The position numbers and the translations under genes are program-made. A model generated the notes under the pieces. It was not told the DNA's origin. It ran no database searches and saw nothing but the letters and a program-made list of their open reading frames with translations. A stretch of 37,981 nucleotides of DNA from RGIG1959 sp964564305 (GTDB lineage: Bacteria; Bacillota; Clostridia; Oscillospirales; Acutalibacteraceae): contig CAZMAM010000010.1 in assembly GCA_964564305.1 (NCBI GenBank), positions 1-37,981 on the forward strand, in the 5' to 3' direction. Numbering within the stretch: the first letter of the stretch is position 1; every line of letters starts with the position of its first letter. Of this stretch, positions 1-7,321 are shown piece after piece.

Positions 1-232
1 ATCTCTATGGATTTTTAATATTCAGGTGTTCAAGTTGATTTTACAATGCGCGAAATGAAAATTTTTCAAAAAAACTTTGGATACCACCGCCACAAAGAAC
101 GCTTAATGGTTTTTAATGCGGTGTTATTTTATGTCCTTTAAAAGACAAAAAAAGTCAAAAATCTTTTGAAAACATAAGAAAAAACGAGAAAATAAAAGAA
201 AAACCCATATTATTAAGGAAAATCCATTTAAA
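1..232. other. AT-rich leader region without a gene
   Basis: I see no supported coding region here. The stretch is very rich in A and T, with long A runs around 61-75 and 145-200. It contains a short candidate fragment of the dispersed repeat family (79-129, listed separately). The end of whatever gene precedes ctsR is not recognisable inside the window. Confidence 0.5.
79..129. repeat. Short candidate copy of dispersed inverted-end repeat (copy 0)
   Basis: The left end reads GGATACCACCGCCACAAAG and the right end TTTTAATGCGGTGTTATT. They resemble the two ends of the fuller copies at 809-1004 and 12966-13100, where the ends are GGCAAYACCGCAYAAAG and TTTRTGCGGTRTTGYC. Only about 51 bases separate the outer ends, so this would be an internally deleted derivative. 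The match is imperfect, so it is the least secure member of the family. Confidence 0.4.
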
Positions 233-265
233 ATTGACTTTATTTGACTTTGACTTTATTTGACT
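233..265. promoter_or_regulatory. Tandem CtsR operator (two overlapping heptad-repeat boxes)
   Basis: Read on the minus strand, the heptad AGTCAAA is repeated with spacing AGTCAAA-TAA-AGTCAAA, the known CtsR box form (RGTCAAANANRGTCAAA). Two boxes occur: heptads at 233-239 plus 243-249, and 249-255 plus 259-265. The 16-base unit TTGACTTTATTTGACT is duplicated exactly (234-249 and 250-265). The second box covers the -35 of the ctsR promoter, so CtsR bound here would block RNA polymerase and autoregulate the operon. Confidence 0.9.
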
Positions 266-278
266 TACGGTGTATATT
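250..278 (+). promoter_or_regulatory. Sigma-A promoter of the ctsR operon
   Basis: The -35 is TTGACT (250-255), the spacer is 17 bases, and the -10 is TATATT (273-278). The predicted start is near 285, giving a leader of roughly 25 bases before the ctsR start codon. The -35 lies within the duplicated CtsR operator. Confidence 0.85.
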
Positions 279-309
279 GTCGGCAGACAAAGAAAAGAGG
301 TGAGCGACC

Positions 310-771
310 GTGCGAATGAGCGATGAGATTGCGGCGTATATTCTCGGCATAATGGACAACAGCAAAACCGGATGTGCGGAGTTACGGCGCAACGAACTGG
401 CGGAAGAGATCGGATGTGTTCCCAGTCAGATCAGCTATGTACTTGCCTCCCGTTTTACGCCCGAACAGGGGTTTTTGGTGGAAAGCCGAAGGGGCGGCGG
501 CGGTTATGTCCGGGTACGTCGCATCCGTTTTCAGTCCGGGATTTCCATGCTTACTCATGTGGTCAATTCCATCGGGGACGGATTAGCGGAAGGTTCGGCA
601 AGGGCCATTCTGCAAAATCTTCGGGATCAGGATTTGCTTTGTGCGCAGGCGGCGCAGGCGATGTCGGCGGCGATATCCGATAGAGCTTTGCAGGCGGTTC
701 CCGGTTCCAAGAGGGATACTGTTCGGGCAACCGTGATGAAACATATGCTGACGGCGGTCACCATGCCGTAG
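310..771 (+). CDS. ctsR: CtsR, class III heat-shock repressor
   Basis: CtsR is the dimeric winged-helix repressor of the clp and mcs genes in Firmicutes. It releases DNA on heating and is removed through the McsA/McsB/Clp system. The 153-residue protein has the N-terminal helix-turn-helix (about residues 22-50) and the wing sequence SRRGGGGYVRV, with a tetraglycine loop at 62-65. That loop is the known thermosensing and DNA-contacting element. The C-terminal dimerisation/McsB-binding domain follows. The start is GTG at 310, 7 bases after AGAGGTG; an ATG two codons later is an alternative. It is first in the ctsR-mcsA-mcsB-clpC order and its promoter carries two CtsR boxes, so autorepression is expected. 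Unusually, 267 bases including a dispersed repeat separate it from mcsA. Confidence 0.95.
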   Translation: MRMSDEIAAYILGIMDNSKTGCAELRRNELAEEIGCVPSQISYVLASRFTPEQGFLVESRRGGGGYVRVRRIRFQSGISMLTHVVNSIGDGLAEGSARAILQNLRDQDLLCAQAAQAMSAAISDRALQAVPGSKRDTVRATVMKHMLTAVTMP

Positions 772-808
772 GAATTGGCTATGGCTTTCGGAAATCCGTT
801 AATTTTAG

Positions 809-1004
809 GGCAATACCGCATAAAGATTGTCGTACGTGAAGTAAAGAGCGGATTTTCCGTCAGATGAAACAAAAACCGCAGGAAAACCTTTGTGTTTTCG
901 CGAGGATTTTTTGGGATATATGTTTCTATAATATATGACGGAAAAGACGCCCAGCCGTTGGGCGACAAAGGCGGTAAGGTAACCCGTTTTTGTGCGGTGT
1001 TGTC
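809..1004 (+). repeat. Dispersed inverted-end repeat, longest copy (copy 1)
   Basis: The left end is GGCAATACCGCATAAAG (809-825) and the right end GTGCGGTGTTGTC (992-1004); the two ends are near inverted repeats of each other. The left half is clearly homologous to the reverse complement of the copy at 12966-13100. The two share an identical 22-base stretch (860-881 here, 13028-13049 there) containing CAGATGAAACAAAAACCG, and neighbouring patches such as GCGGATTTT and TTTGTGT. The right half resembles the fragment at 28884-28977. No transposase is present, so this is MITE-like or another non-autonomous palindromic element. It lies between ctsR and mcsA, inside what is normally one operon. Confidence 0.75.
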
Positions 1005-1038
1005 TTAAAGAAAATATCATTTAGGGAGGCAATAAGCG

Positions 1039-1536
1039 ATGATGTGTCAGATTTGCGGGAAACGACCCGCGACCACGCATGTGACGCGAACGGTCAATGG
1101 CGTGACAACGGAACTTCATGTGTGCGCGCAATGCGCAGCTCAGCAGGGGCTGGATTTGTTCGGCGGATTCGGAATGGATGCAGGCAGTTTGTTCGGAGGG
1201 CTTTTCTCCGCTCCTGCCGTACACGGACTTGGAGAAACAACGCGTTGCAAAACGTGCGGAAGCAGTTTTCGCGATATCGCTCAAAGCGGAAAAGTCGGTT
1301 GCCCGGACTGTTATGTGACATTTTATGAACAGCTTTTGCCATCTATTCAGCGCGTACACGGCAGGGCCACTCACGCGGGAAAAGTTGGCAGCAACGCGGG
1401 CAGCGAGAGCAAGACAGCCAGAGAACTGGAATCACTGAAAGAACAGCTCAATCAGGCCATTGCCGCTCAGGAATATGAGCAATGCGCCAAACTGCGGGAC
1501 AGAATTCGGCAATTGGAGGGAAACGATTATGAGTGA
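1039..1536 (+). CDS. mcsA: McsA, zinc-binding activator of McsB
   Basis: McsA binds zinc and activates the arginine kinase McsB; together they mark proteins, including CtsR, for ClpCP degradation. The 165-residue protein has two pairs of CxxC motifs: CQIC and CAQC near the N-terminus (residues 3-35) and CKTC and CPDC in the middle (about 73-95). A C-terminal UVR helix pair follows (AQEYEQCAKLRDRIRQLE), as found in UvrB and ClpC. The ATG at 1039 sits 9 bases after GGGAGG (1024-1029). The last eight bases overlap mcsB, indicating translational coupling. Confidence 0.93.
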   Translation: MMCQICGKRPATTHVTRTVNGVTTELHVCAQCAAQQGLDLFGGFGMDAGSLFGGLFSAPAVHGLGETTRCKTCGSSFRDIAQSGKVGCPDCYVTFYEQLLPSIQRVHGRATHAGKVGSNAGSESKTARELESLKEQLNQAIAAQEYEQCAKLRDRIRQLEGNDYE

Positions 1537-2548
1537 AAAATGGTACCGTCAAAGTGGGGAAAAGGGAGACTTGGTGTTAAGTACCCGTATTCGTCTGGCC
1601 AGAAATCTTGCGCATACGCCTTTTCCGTGTCATTTGACGTCAAAGCAGAAACGGGAGGTGACCGATGCCGTTTGGGAGTCGGCCAAAACCCTTGAAGAGC
1701 CAAAGCTGCACCGGATGAATCCCGAGGATTTGCCGCAGCGGGAGATGCTGGCGTTGGTGGAGCGGCATTTGGTCAGTACGGATTTTGCCCGTGACCCGGC
1801 AGGATGCGGACTTTTCCTCTCCCCGGATGAGCAGGTCAGTATTATGGTGGGTGAAGAAGACCACGTTCGTATTCAGGTGATGCGTGCCGGACTGGATTTA
1901 AAGCGCGCGTACGATTTGGCGGATAGGATCGACACGGCGCTGGATAACCGACTGCACTTCGCATTTGATGAGCGACTGGGGTTTTTGACCGAGTGCCCCA
2001 CCAATTTGGGCACCGGAATGCGAGCTTCGCTTATGCTTCATCTTCCGGCCTTGCAGGAGAGCGGCGCCATGCGCAGCATTGCGGGATCGGTGTCGAAACT
2101 CGGCTTGACCATCCGCGGCTCCTATGGGGAAGGCAGTCAGCCGGAGGGCGCTTTGTATCAGATGTCAAATCAGGTGACCCTTGGCATTTCCGAGCAGGCG
2201 GCTATGGAAAATTTGACGGGAATTGCTTCGCAGATTATGCATCGGGAACAGGAAGCCCGCAAAGCGTTGCTGAGCAGCGCAACATTTGAGGATAAGGCGT
2301 GGCGGTCGTTGGGAATTTTGCGCACCGCTCGGCTGCTTTCCCACGAGGAAGCCATTCGCCTGATTTCTACTGTGATGGTGGGGGTATCCGGAGGTATTCT
2401 TCCCAATCCGACATTGCAGACACTGACGGCGTTGATCAGCGATATTCAGCCGGGGTGCCTGATGGCGGACGCGGGGGAGGATATGACCCCGGAGGTTCGA
2501 GACAGCCGGCGCGCCGCAATGGTTCGCACTGCCTTAGGCGAAAAATAA
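1529..2548 (+). CDS. mcsB: McsB, protein arginine kinase
   Basis: McsB phosphorylates arginine residues on misfolded proteins and on CtsR; phosphoarginine is the degradation tag recognised by ClpC. The sequence has the phosphagen-kinase signatures: the nucleotide-binding segment STRIRLARN near the start, MVGEEDHVRIQ in the middle, CPTNLGTGMRASLMLHLP with the conserved cysteine, and GEGSQPEGALYQMSNQ. The C-terminus has RDSRRAAMVR, matching the known phosphoarginine-sensing region. The start is placed at ATG 1529 because GGAGGG lies just upstream and the product begins MSEKWY; the frame stays open 23 codons further upstream. The product is 339 residues, slightly shorter than Bacillus McsB. It is coupled to mcsA by an 8-base overlap. 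Confidence 0.94.
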   Translation: MSEKWYRQSGEKGDLVLSTRIRLARNLAHTPFPCHLTSKQKREVTDAVWESAKTLEEPKLHRMNPEDLPQREMLALVERHLVSTDFARDPAGCGLFLSPDEQVSIMVGEEDHVRIQVMRAGLDLKRAYDLADRIDTALDNRLHFAFDERLGFLTECPTNLGTGMRASLMLHLPALQESGAMRSIAGSVSKLGLTIRGSYGEGSQPEGALYQMSNQVTLGISEQAAMENLTGIASQIMHREQEARKALLSSATFEDKAWRSLGILRTARLLSHEEAIRLISTVMVGVSGGILPNPTLQTLTALISDIQPGCLMADAGEDMTPEVRDSRRAAMVRTALGEK

Positions 2549-2644
2549 TCATGATATCATAACAAGTGGATGCGCGTTTTGCACGCTGATGATTGAATAA
2601 GCGTTTTCTTTTAATCTGTGTGTTTATGGAAAGGATGGAAGAGT

Positions 2645-5113
2645 ATGTATTTGTTTAAAGGTTTTACCGAAAAGGCCAACCGAGCGCTCAATCTGGCCAT
2701 TGAGGCGGCGCAGGAAATGGGTCATTCTTATATCGGCACCGAACATGTCGTGCTGGGGTTGCTGCGCGAGGGCACCGGCGTTGCGGCGCAGGTACTTCAG
2801 GCGCACGGCGTAAATGCGGAGGAGTACGGGCAACGCATTCTTCAGGCGGAACCAGGCGGGCAGGCAAGGCCGCTTTCCCCCGCGGACTTTACCCCACGCA
2901 CCAAAAAAACAATGGAAATGGCGATTTTGGAGGCTTCGCAGCTCCAAAACGGGTACGTCGGCACCGAACATATTTTATTGGCGCTGCTGCGCGATCCGGA
3001 AAGTGTGGCCATGCGGTTGCTTGCCGTGATGGGTGTGCGCGACCGGGATATTGCGGAAGACCTCGCTCAGGCATTTGGCACGAATCCGATGGAGACCGCT
3101 CAAACCGGCGCATCCTTCCGACGCCCATCAAACGGCAAAACCCCGACGCTTGATCAGTTCGGACGGGATTTGACGGCGCTGGCTAAGGAGGGAAAAATCG
3201 ATCCGGTTATCGGGCGCACAAAAGAAATCGAAAGGGTTATTCAGATTCTTTCCCGCCGCACCAAAAACAATCCCTGCCTGATCGGCGAGCCCGGTGTGGG
3301 CAAAACCGCTATTGCGGAAGGTCTGGCGCAAAAAATCGTCGCAAACGAAGTGCCGGAGCTTTTGCGCGGAAAACGTGTGGTTACACTGGATTTGACAGGC
3401 ATGGTGGCGGGAACCAAATACCGCGGTGATTTTGAGGAACGAATCAAAAACGCGTTGGATGAAGTGATGAAGGCGGGCAATACCATCCTCTTTATCGACG
3501 AAATCCACACCATTATCGGAGCCGGCGCGGCGGAAGGCGCGGTGGACGCGGCCAATATTTTAAAGCCAAGTCTTGCCAGAGGCGAAATCCAGGTCATCGG
3601 CGCCACTACGCTGGAAGAATACCGCAAGCACATCGAAAAGGATGCCGCGCTGGAACGGCGGTTCCAGCCCATTGTGGTCGGCGAACCGACGCCGGATGAA
3701 GCGGTGCTGATTTTGCGGGGTTTGCGGGATAAATACGAAGCTCATCACAAAGTTAAGATTTCGGATGAGGCCATCGATGCCGCGGTTCAACTTTCCGTGC
3801 GCTATATCTCCGACCGGTTTTTGCCGGACAAGGCGATTGATTTGATTGATGAGGCGGCGTCTCGTGTGCGTTTGAAGGCGTTTACGGCTCCTCCGGATTT
3901 AAAAAAATTGGAAGATGAAGTGAAACGGCTGGAAGAAGAGAAAAAGGCAGCCGTCAATGAGCAGGATTTTGAACGCGCCGCCAGATTGCGCGATGAGGGT
4001 AAGGAACTGAGCGAAAAATTGGAGGCCGAGAAACAGAATTTTTACGAAAAAAACGCGGGGATTACCGGCGAAGTTACTCCGAGGGATATTGCCGAAATTG
4101 TATCCGGGTGGTCGGGTGTTCCGGTTACCCAGTTGACCGAAGCGGAAGGCGAGCGTTTGCTGCACTTGGAAGAGGAATTGCACAAACGCCTTGTCGGTCA
4201 GGATGAGGCGGTCAGCGCTGTTTCCCGAGCCATTCGGAGGGGAAGAGTGGGGTTGAAAGATCCCAAGCGTCCAATCGGTTCTTTTATCTTTCTGGGACCG
4301 ACGGGTGTGGGCAAAACCGAGCTTTGCAAGGCACTGGCTCAGGTTATGTTCGGGGACGAAAACGCCATGGTCCGTCTGGACATGTCGGAATATATGGAAA
4401 AACATACCGTTTCCCGTCTTGTCGGTTCACCTCCCGGATATGTCGGCTACGATGAGGGCGGTCAGCTAACCGAAAAAATTCGCCGCAAGCCCTATTCGGT
4501 AGTGTTGTTCGATGAAATCGAGAAAGCACATCCCGATGTGTTTAATTTGCTGCTGCAAATTTTGGACGACGGTGTACTGACCGATGCACAGGGGCGCAAA
4601 GTGGATTTCAAAAACACGATTATCATCATGACATCCAATGTCGGTGCGCGGAAACTGACTGCATCACAGGTTTCCTTCGGATTTGGCGACGGAGAAGAGC
4701 AGCAGGGAGAATCGTCCGATCGAAAAGCGGTTATGGAGGAGCTCAAATCCCTGTTCCGTCCGGAATTTCTCAATCGGGTAGACGACATCATCGTTTTCTC
4801 CAAACTGACTCAGGATAATATCCGCCAGATTGCCCGGCGAATGCTGGTTTCTCTGGACAAACGCATGAAGGATCTTTCCATGAATCTGTCGGTTACGGAT
4901 GAGGCCATCGATGCCGTGTCCAAAGAGGGATTCGATCCGGTTTACGGTGCCAGGCCTTTGCGCCGCGCCATTCAAAATAAGATCGAAGATCCGCTTGCGG
5001 AAAAGATGCTGGAAGGCACTTTTAAAGCGGGGGATACCGTCAAAGTCGACTACCGGGACAACGCTTTTGTCTTTGAAAGTGAGAGCAAAACAGAATCCGA
5101 AATAACGCCGTAA
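2645..5113 (+). CDS. clpC: ClpC, AAA+ unfoldase of the Clp protease
   Basis: ClpC unfolds proteins and feeds them into ClpP; with McsB it handles phosphoarginine-tagged clients. The 822-residue product has two Clp-N repeats (about 5-145). AAA+ domain 1 has Walker A GEPGVGKT near 214, pore loop GTKYRGDF near 256 and Walker B LFIDEIHT near 282. The ClpC-type UVR coiled middle segment spans about 423-462. AAA+ domain 2 has GPTGVGKTE near 551, pore loop GYVGYDEGG near 599 and Walker B VLFDEIEK near 620. The ClpB-D2-small domain follows. The short UVR-type middle region separates it from ClpB. Start ATG 2645 gives MYLFKGFTEKAN, matching family N-termini. It ends the ctsR operon, followed by a terminator at 5159-5192. 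Confidence 0.96.
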   Translation: MYLFKGFTEKANRALNLAIEAAQEMGHSYIGTEHVVLGLLREGTGVAAQVLQAHGVNAEEYGQRILQAEPGGQARPLSPADFTPRTKKTMEMAILEASQLQNGYVGTEHILLALLRDPESVAMRLLAVMGVRDRDIAEDLAQAFGTNPMETAQTGASFRRPSNGKTPTLDQFGRDLTALAKEGKIDPVIGRTKEIERVIQILSRRTKNNPCLIGEPGVGKTAIAEGLAQKIVANEVPELLRGKRVVTLDLTGMVAGTKYRGDFEERIKNALDEVMKAGNTILFIDEIHTIIGAGAAEGAVDAANILKPSLARGEIQVIGATTLEEYRKHIEKDAALERRFQPIVVGEPTPDEAVLILRGLRDKYEAHHKVKISDEAIDAAVQLSVRYISDRFLPDKAIDLIDEAASRVRLKAFTAPPDLKKLEDEVKRLEEEKKAAVNEQDFERAARLRDEGKELSEKLEAEKQNFYEKNAGITGEVTPRDIAEIVSGWSGVPVTQLTEAEGERLLHLEEELHKRLVGQDEAVSAVSRAIRRGRVGLKDPKRPIGSFIFLGPTGVGKTELCKALAQVMFGDENAMVRLDMSEYMEKHTVSRLVGSPPGYVGYDEGGQLTEKIRRKPYSVVLFDEIEKAHPDVFNLLLQILDDGVLTDAQGRKVDFKNTIIIMTSNVGARKLTASQVSFGFGDGEEQQGESSDRKAVMEELKSLFRPEFLNRVDDIIVFSKLTQDNIRQIARRMLVSLDKRMKDLSMNLSVTDEAIDAVSKEGFDPVYGARPLRRAIQNKIEDPLAEKMLEGTFKAGDTVKVDYRDNAFVFESESKTESEITP

Positions 5114-5158
5114 TGCCAAAAGCGGAAAATTGCATAAATCGGCGTAAGCGAAGAAAGA

Positions 5159-5192
5159 GAATCCCGTTCCCTCGGACGGGGTTCTTTTTTTT
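5159..5192 (+). terminator. Intrinsic terminator of the ctsR-clpC operon
   Basis: An 11-base-pair stem (5159-5169 with 5174-5184, including two G-T pairs) and a CCTC loop are followed immediately by eight T residues (5185-5192). It lies 46 bases after the clpC stop codon. Confidence 0.9.
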
Positions 5193-5223
5193 GTCCCCTT
5201 TGAGTCCAAGGCGCCCAAAAATA

Positions 5224-5252
5224 TTGACTTTACCCGTAAACCGCGGTATGAT
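5224..5252 (+). promoter_or_regulatory. Upstream promoter-like element before the his operon
   Basis: TTGACT (5224-5229), a 17-base spacer and TATGAT (5247-5252) make a good sigma-A match. It lies about 220 bases upstream of hisZ, so it would give a long leader or a separate short transcript. Its role is inferred only from the hexamers. Confidence 0.5.
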
Positions 5253-5406
5253 AAGACAAACGGTCGGCACACGCTTTTTTTTGAATTTTTGGCTTTTCAT
5301 TTGGTTCCATCTGATTTTTCTTTTCGGCTTTTCTTTTTGGCGGATGGTGATGCCGGCCATTTTGAGAGCGTCTCTGGCGCCGATCGGTCGGCATATCCTC
5401 GTTTTC

Positions 5407-5435
5407 TTGACAGAGCCGGCTTTCTGTGATAGCAT
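5407..5435 (+). promoter_or_regulatory. Proximal promoter of the his operon
   Basis: TTGACA (5407-5412), a 17-base spacer and TAGCAT (5430-5435) lie immediately upstream of hisZ. A start near 5442 would give a leader of about 30 bases containing the palindrome at 5445-5456 and the AAGAAGGA ribosome binding site. Confidence 0.7.
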
Positions 5436-5444
5436 AGCACCTTG

Positions 5445-5456
5445 TTAGTGCACTAA
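5445..5456. promoter_or_regulatory. Perfect 12-base palindrome, candidate his-operon operator
   Basis: TTAGTGCACTAA is perfectly self-complementary and sits just downstream of the predicted transcription start of the his operon. A dimeric repressor bound there would block transcription. Firmicutes use TrpR-like HisR repressors on his genes, so such a regulator is plausible. I cannot confirm that this matches the HisR motif. Confidence 0.45.
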
Positions 5457-5473
5457 AGCGAAAGAAGGATTTC

Positions 5474-6682
5474 ATGAATAGACAGCGCTGCTCTACTCCT
5501 TTGGGCACCAAGGATTTGCTTTTAGAAGAAGCATCTGCCCGGCGGGAAGCGGAGCGCAAACTGGCTTGTTTGTTTGAAAGCCGGGGCTTTTCCGAGGTCA
5601 TGACGCCGGGAATAGAATATTTGGACGTGTTTTTAGATGGTGAACCGGCGGGCCCTGTGGAACATATGTACAAACTGACCGATACCAATGGACAGCTTTT
5701 GGCTTTGCGTCCGGATTCCACCTTGCCGATTGCCCGTATAGCGTCATCCCGTCTTGCTTCTGCCGTCAAACCGCTTCGCTTATATTACGCGCAGGATATT
5801 TATCACATGAATCTCGGGCTGACCGGAAGAGCGGATCAGGAGTTTCAGGCCGGAGTGGAACTGATTGGCGCGTCCGGCAAGCGGGCGGATTTGGAAACCG
5901 TTTCACTGGCCGCATCGGCGCTTCAGACGGTTGCGGGAAATTCGTTTCGTATTGAGATCGGCCATGTCGGTTTTTTTCGCGCACTGATGGAGGAACTGAA
6001 TCCTCCGGAAGATATCGCCGATGATATTCGCCGCCATATTGAGGAAAAGAATTATGCGGCGCTGAGCACGGATGTGGATTCGCTGCCCGATTGCGGTGCG
6101 GCGGATGCTTTGCGGCAATTGCCGCGCCTGTTTGGCGGAGAAGAAATCTTTACCCGGGCAAAGGAACTGTGCGCGAACGAAACGGGGCAGAAGGCGCTTA
6201 CCTATTTACAATCCCTGTATAATGCTTTGCGGGAAATGGGACTTGAACGCCATATTATGGTGGATCTGGGGTTGCTGCACCGGAACGAATATTATACCGG
6301 AGTTATTTTCCGCGGTTATTTGGAAGGCAGCGGGGGCGAGGCTCTTTCGGGGGGCAGGTACGACACGCTGCTGCGCAGATTTGGCGCGGATCTTCCGGCG
6401 ACGGGTTTTGCCATCAATATGAATGCGGTGACCGCCTGGTTACATCAGGCGGGAAACGGTTTTCTGCCCTTGCCGGTACAGATATTGGTGCATGCGGAAA
6501 GCGGCAGTGAAATCCGTGCATTGCGCAAAACCGAAGAATTGGTTCACAGCGGTATTCGAGCGGAATACAGCGTGCTGACTACGCAAAACGAGGCGTACGC
6601 GTATGCTCAAAAAAGGGGAATTGCGAAGATGCTGGTGGTGAGTTCTTCCGGAGCGGCGGAACAAGAGGTTAAACCGTTATGA
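5474..6682 (+). CDS. hisZ: HisZ, regulatory subunit of ATP phosphoribosyltransferase
   Basis: HisZ is a catalytically inactive paralogue of histidyl-tRNA synthetase. It forms a hetero-octamer with short-form HisG and confers histidine feedback control. The 402-residue product begins with the class II aminoacyl-tRNA-synthetase fold: PLGTKDLLLEEA near the N-terminus, motif-2-like ALRPDSTLPIARI near residue 76, and LSGGRYDTLLRRFG with ATGFAINM in the second half. Its position directly before hisG, overlapping it by 4 bases, separates it from a genuine HisS. The start ATG follows AAGAAGGA at normal spacing. It is the first gene of the his operon. Confidence 0.93.
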   Translation: MNRQRCSTPLGTKDLLLEEASARREAERKLACLFESRGFSEVMTPGIEYLDVFLDGEPAGPVEHMYKLTDTNGQLLALRPDSTLPIARIASSRLASAVKPLRLYYAQDIYHMNLGLTGRADQEFQAGVELIGASGKRADLETVSLAASALQTVAGNSFRIEIGHVGFFRALMEELNPPEDIADDIRRHIEEKNYAALSTDVDSLPDCGAADALRQLPRLFGGEEIFTRAKELCANETGQKALTYLQSLYNALREMGLERHIMVDLGLLHRNEYYTGVIFRGYLEGSGGEALSGGRYDTLLRRFGADLPATGFAINMNAVTAWLHQAGNGFLPLPVQILVHAESGSEIRALRKTEELVHSGIRAEYSVLTTQNEAYAYAQKRGIAKMLVVSSSGAAEQEVKPL

Positions 6683-7317
6683 AGGATAAACCGCTTCGGA
6701 TTGCGCTTACAAAAGGACGTCTGGAACAAGATACCGTGGCTCTGTTTGAGAAAATGGGGTTGCCGACGGCAGAGATTCGGAATAAGGGCCGCCGGTTGAT
6801 TCTTCCCGTGGGTGAAGATATCGAGGCGGTGCTCGCTAAGGCGGCCGATGTAATTACCTATGTGCAGCACGGCGTTTGCGACATGGGTGTGGTCGGAAAA
6901 GATACCATTGCGGAAAGCGGCGGAAGTTTTTACGAAATACTCGATTTGGGGTTTGGTGCCTGCCGGTTTGTGGTGGCGGCTCCCAAAGGCAGCGAATTGT
7001 TTGGCGGGCATCGCGAAATTACGGTTGCCTCAAAGTATCCGTCGGTTACCCGGAGTTATTTCGAACGCAGGGGCATGGATGTGCGGATTATCAAGATTGA
7101 GGGATCGGTTGAATTGGCGCCCCTAATCGGCTTGGCCGACTGTATCGTCGATATTGTGGAAACCGGCGCGACTTTACGGGAAAACGGTCTCTCCGTGATA
7201 GACGAAGTCATGCCGGTCTCCGCGAGAGTTATTGTGAATATGGCGGCCATGAAACTGCGCAAAACCGAGATTGAATCAATCGCGGAACGTATGGAGCAGG
7301 CACTGAAGAAGGAGTAA
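6679..7317 (+). CDS. hisG: HisG (short form), ATP phosphoribosyltransferase catalytic subunit
   Basis: HisG catalyses the first committed step of histidine synthesis, ATP plus PRPP to phosphoribosyl-ATP. At 212 residues it lacks the C-terminal regulatory domain of the long form, so it needs HisZ. Visible motifs are IALTKGRL at the N-terminus, GVCDMGVVGKD near 70, and the phosphoribosyl-binding stretch DIVETGATLRENGL near 158. The ATGA overlap with hisZ implies coupled, near-stoichiometric translation of the two subunits. Confidence 0.95.
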   Translation: MKDKPLRIALTKGRLEQDTVALFEKMGLPTAEIRNKGRRLILPVGEDIEAVLAKAADVITYVQHGVCDMGVVGKDTIAESGGSFYEILDLGFGACRFVVAAPKGSELFGGHREITVASKYPSVTRSYFERRGMDVRIIKIEGSVELAPLIGLADCIVDIVETGATLRENGLSVIDEVMPVSARVIVNMAAMKLRKTEIESIAERMEQALKKE

Positions 7318-7321
7318 CGAT

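Larger units (their letters stand above)
5193..5473 (+). other. Gene-free region between clpC terminator and hisZ
   Basis: No gene is supported here. The stretch holds two promoter-like elements (5224-5252 and 5407-5435), a pyrimidine-rich tract (about 5274-5340) and a perfect palindrome just before hisZ. No T-box or riboswitch core was found. Confidence 0.6.

Noticed and set aside
627..968. Minus-strand open frame through the repeat after ctsR
   Set aside because: It overlaps the ctsR 3' end and the repeat; similarity to the open frame at 12667-13017 is explained by both crossing copies of the same repeat.
5193..5473. T-box or riboswitch leader for the his operon
   Set aside because: The conserved T-box core (AGGGTGGNACCGCG) and an antiterminator/terminator pair are absent; the ACCGCGG string at 5240 is part of a promoter spacer.
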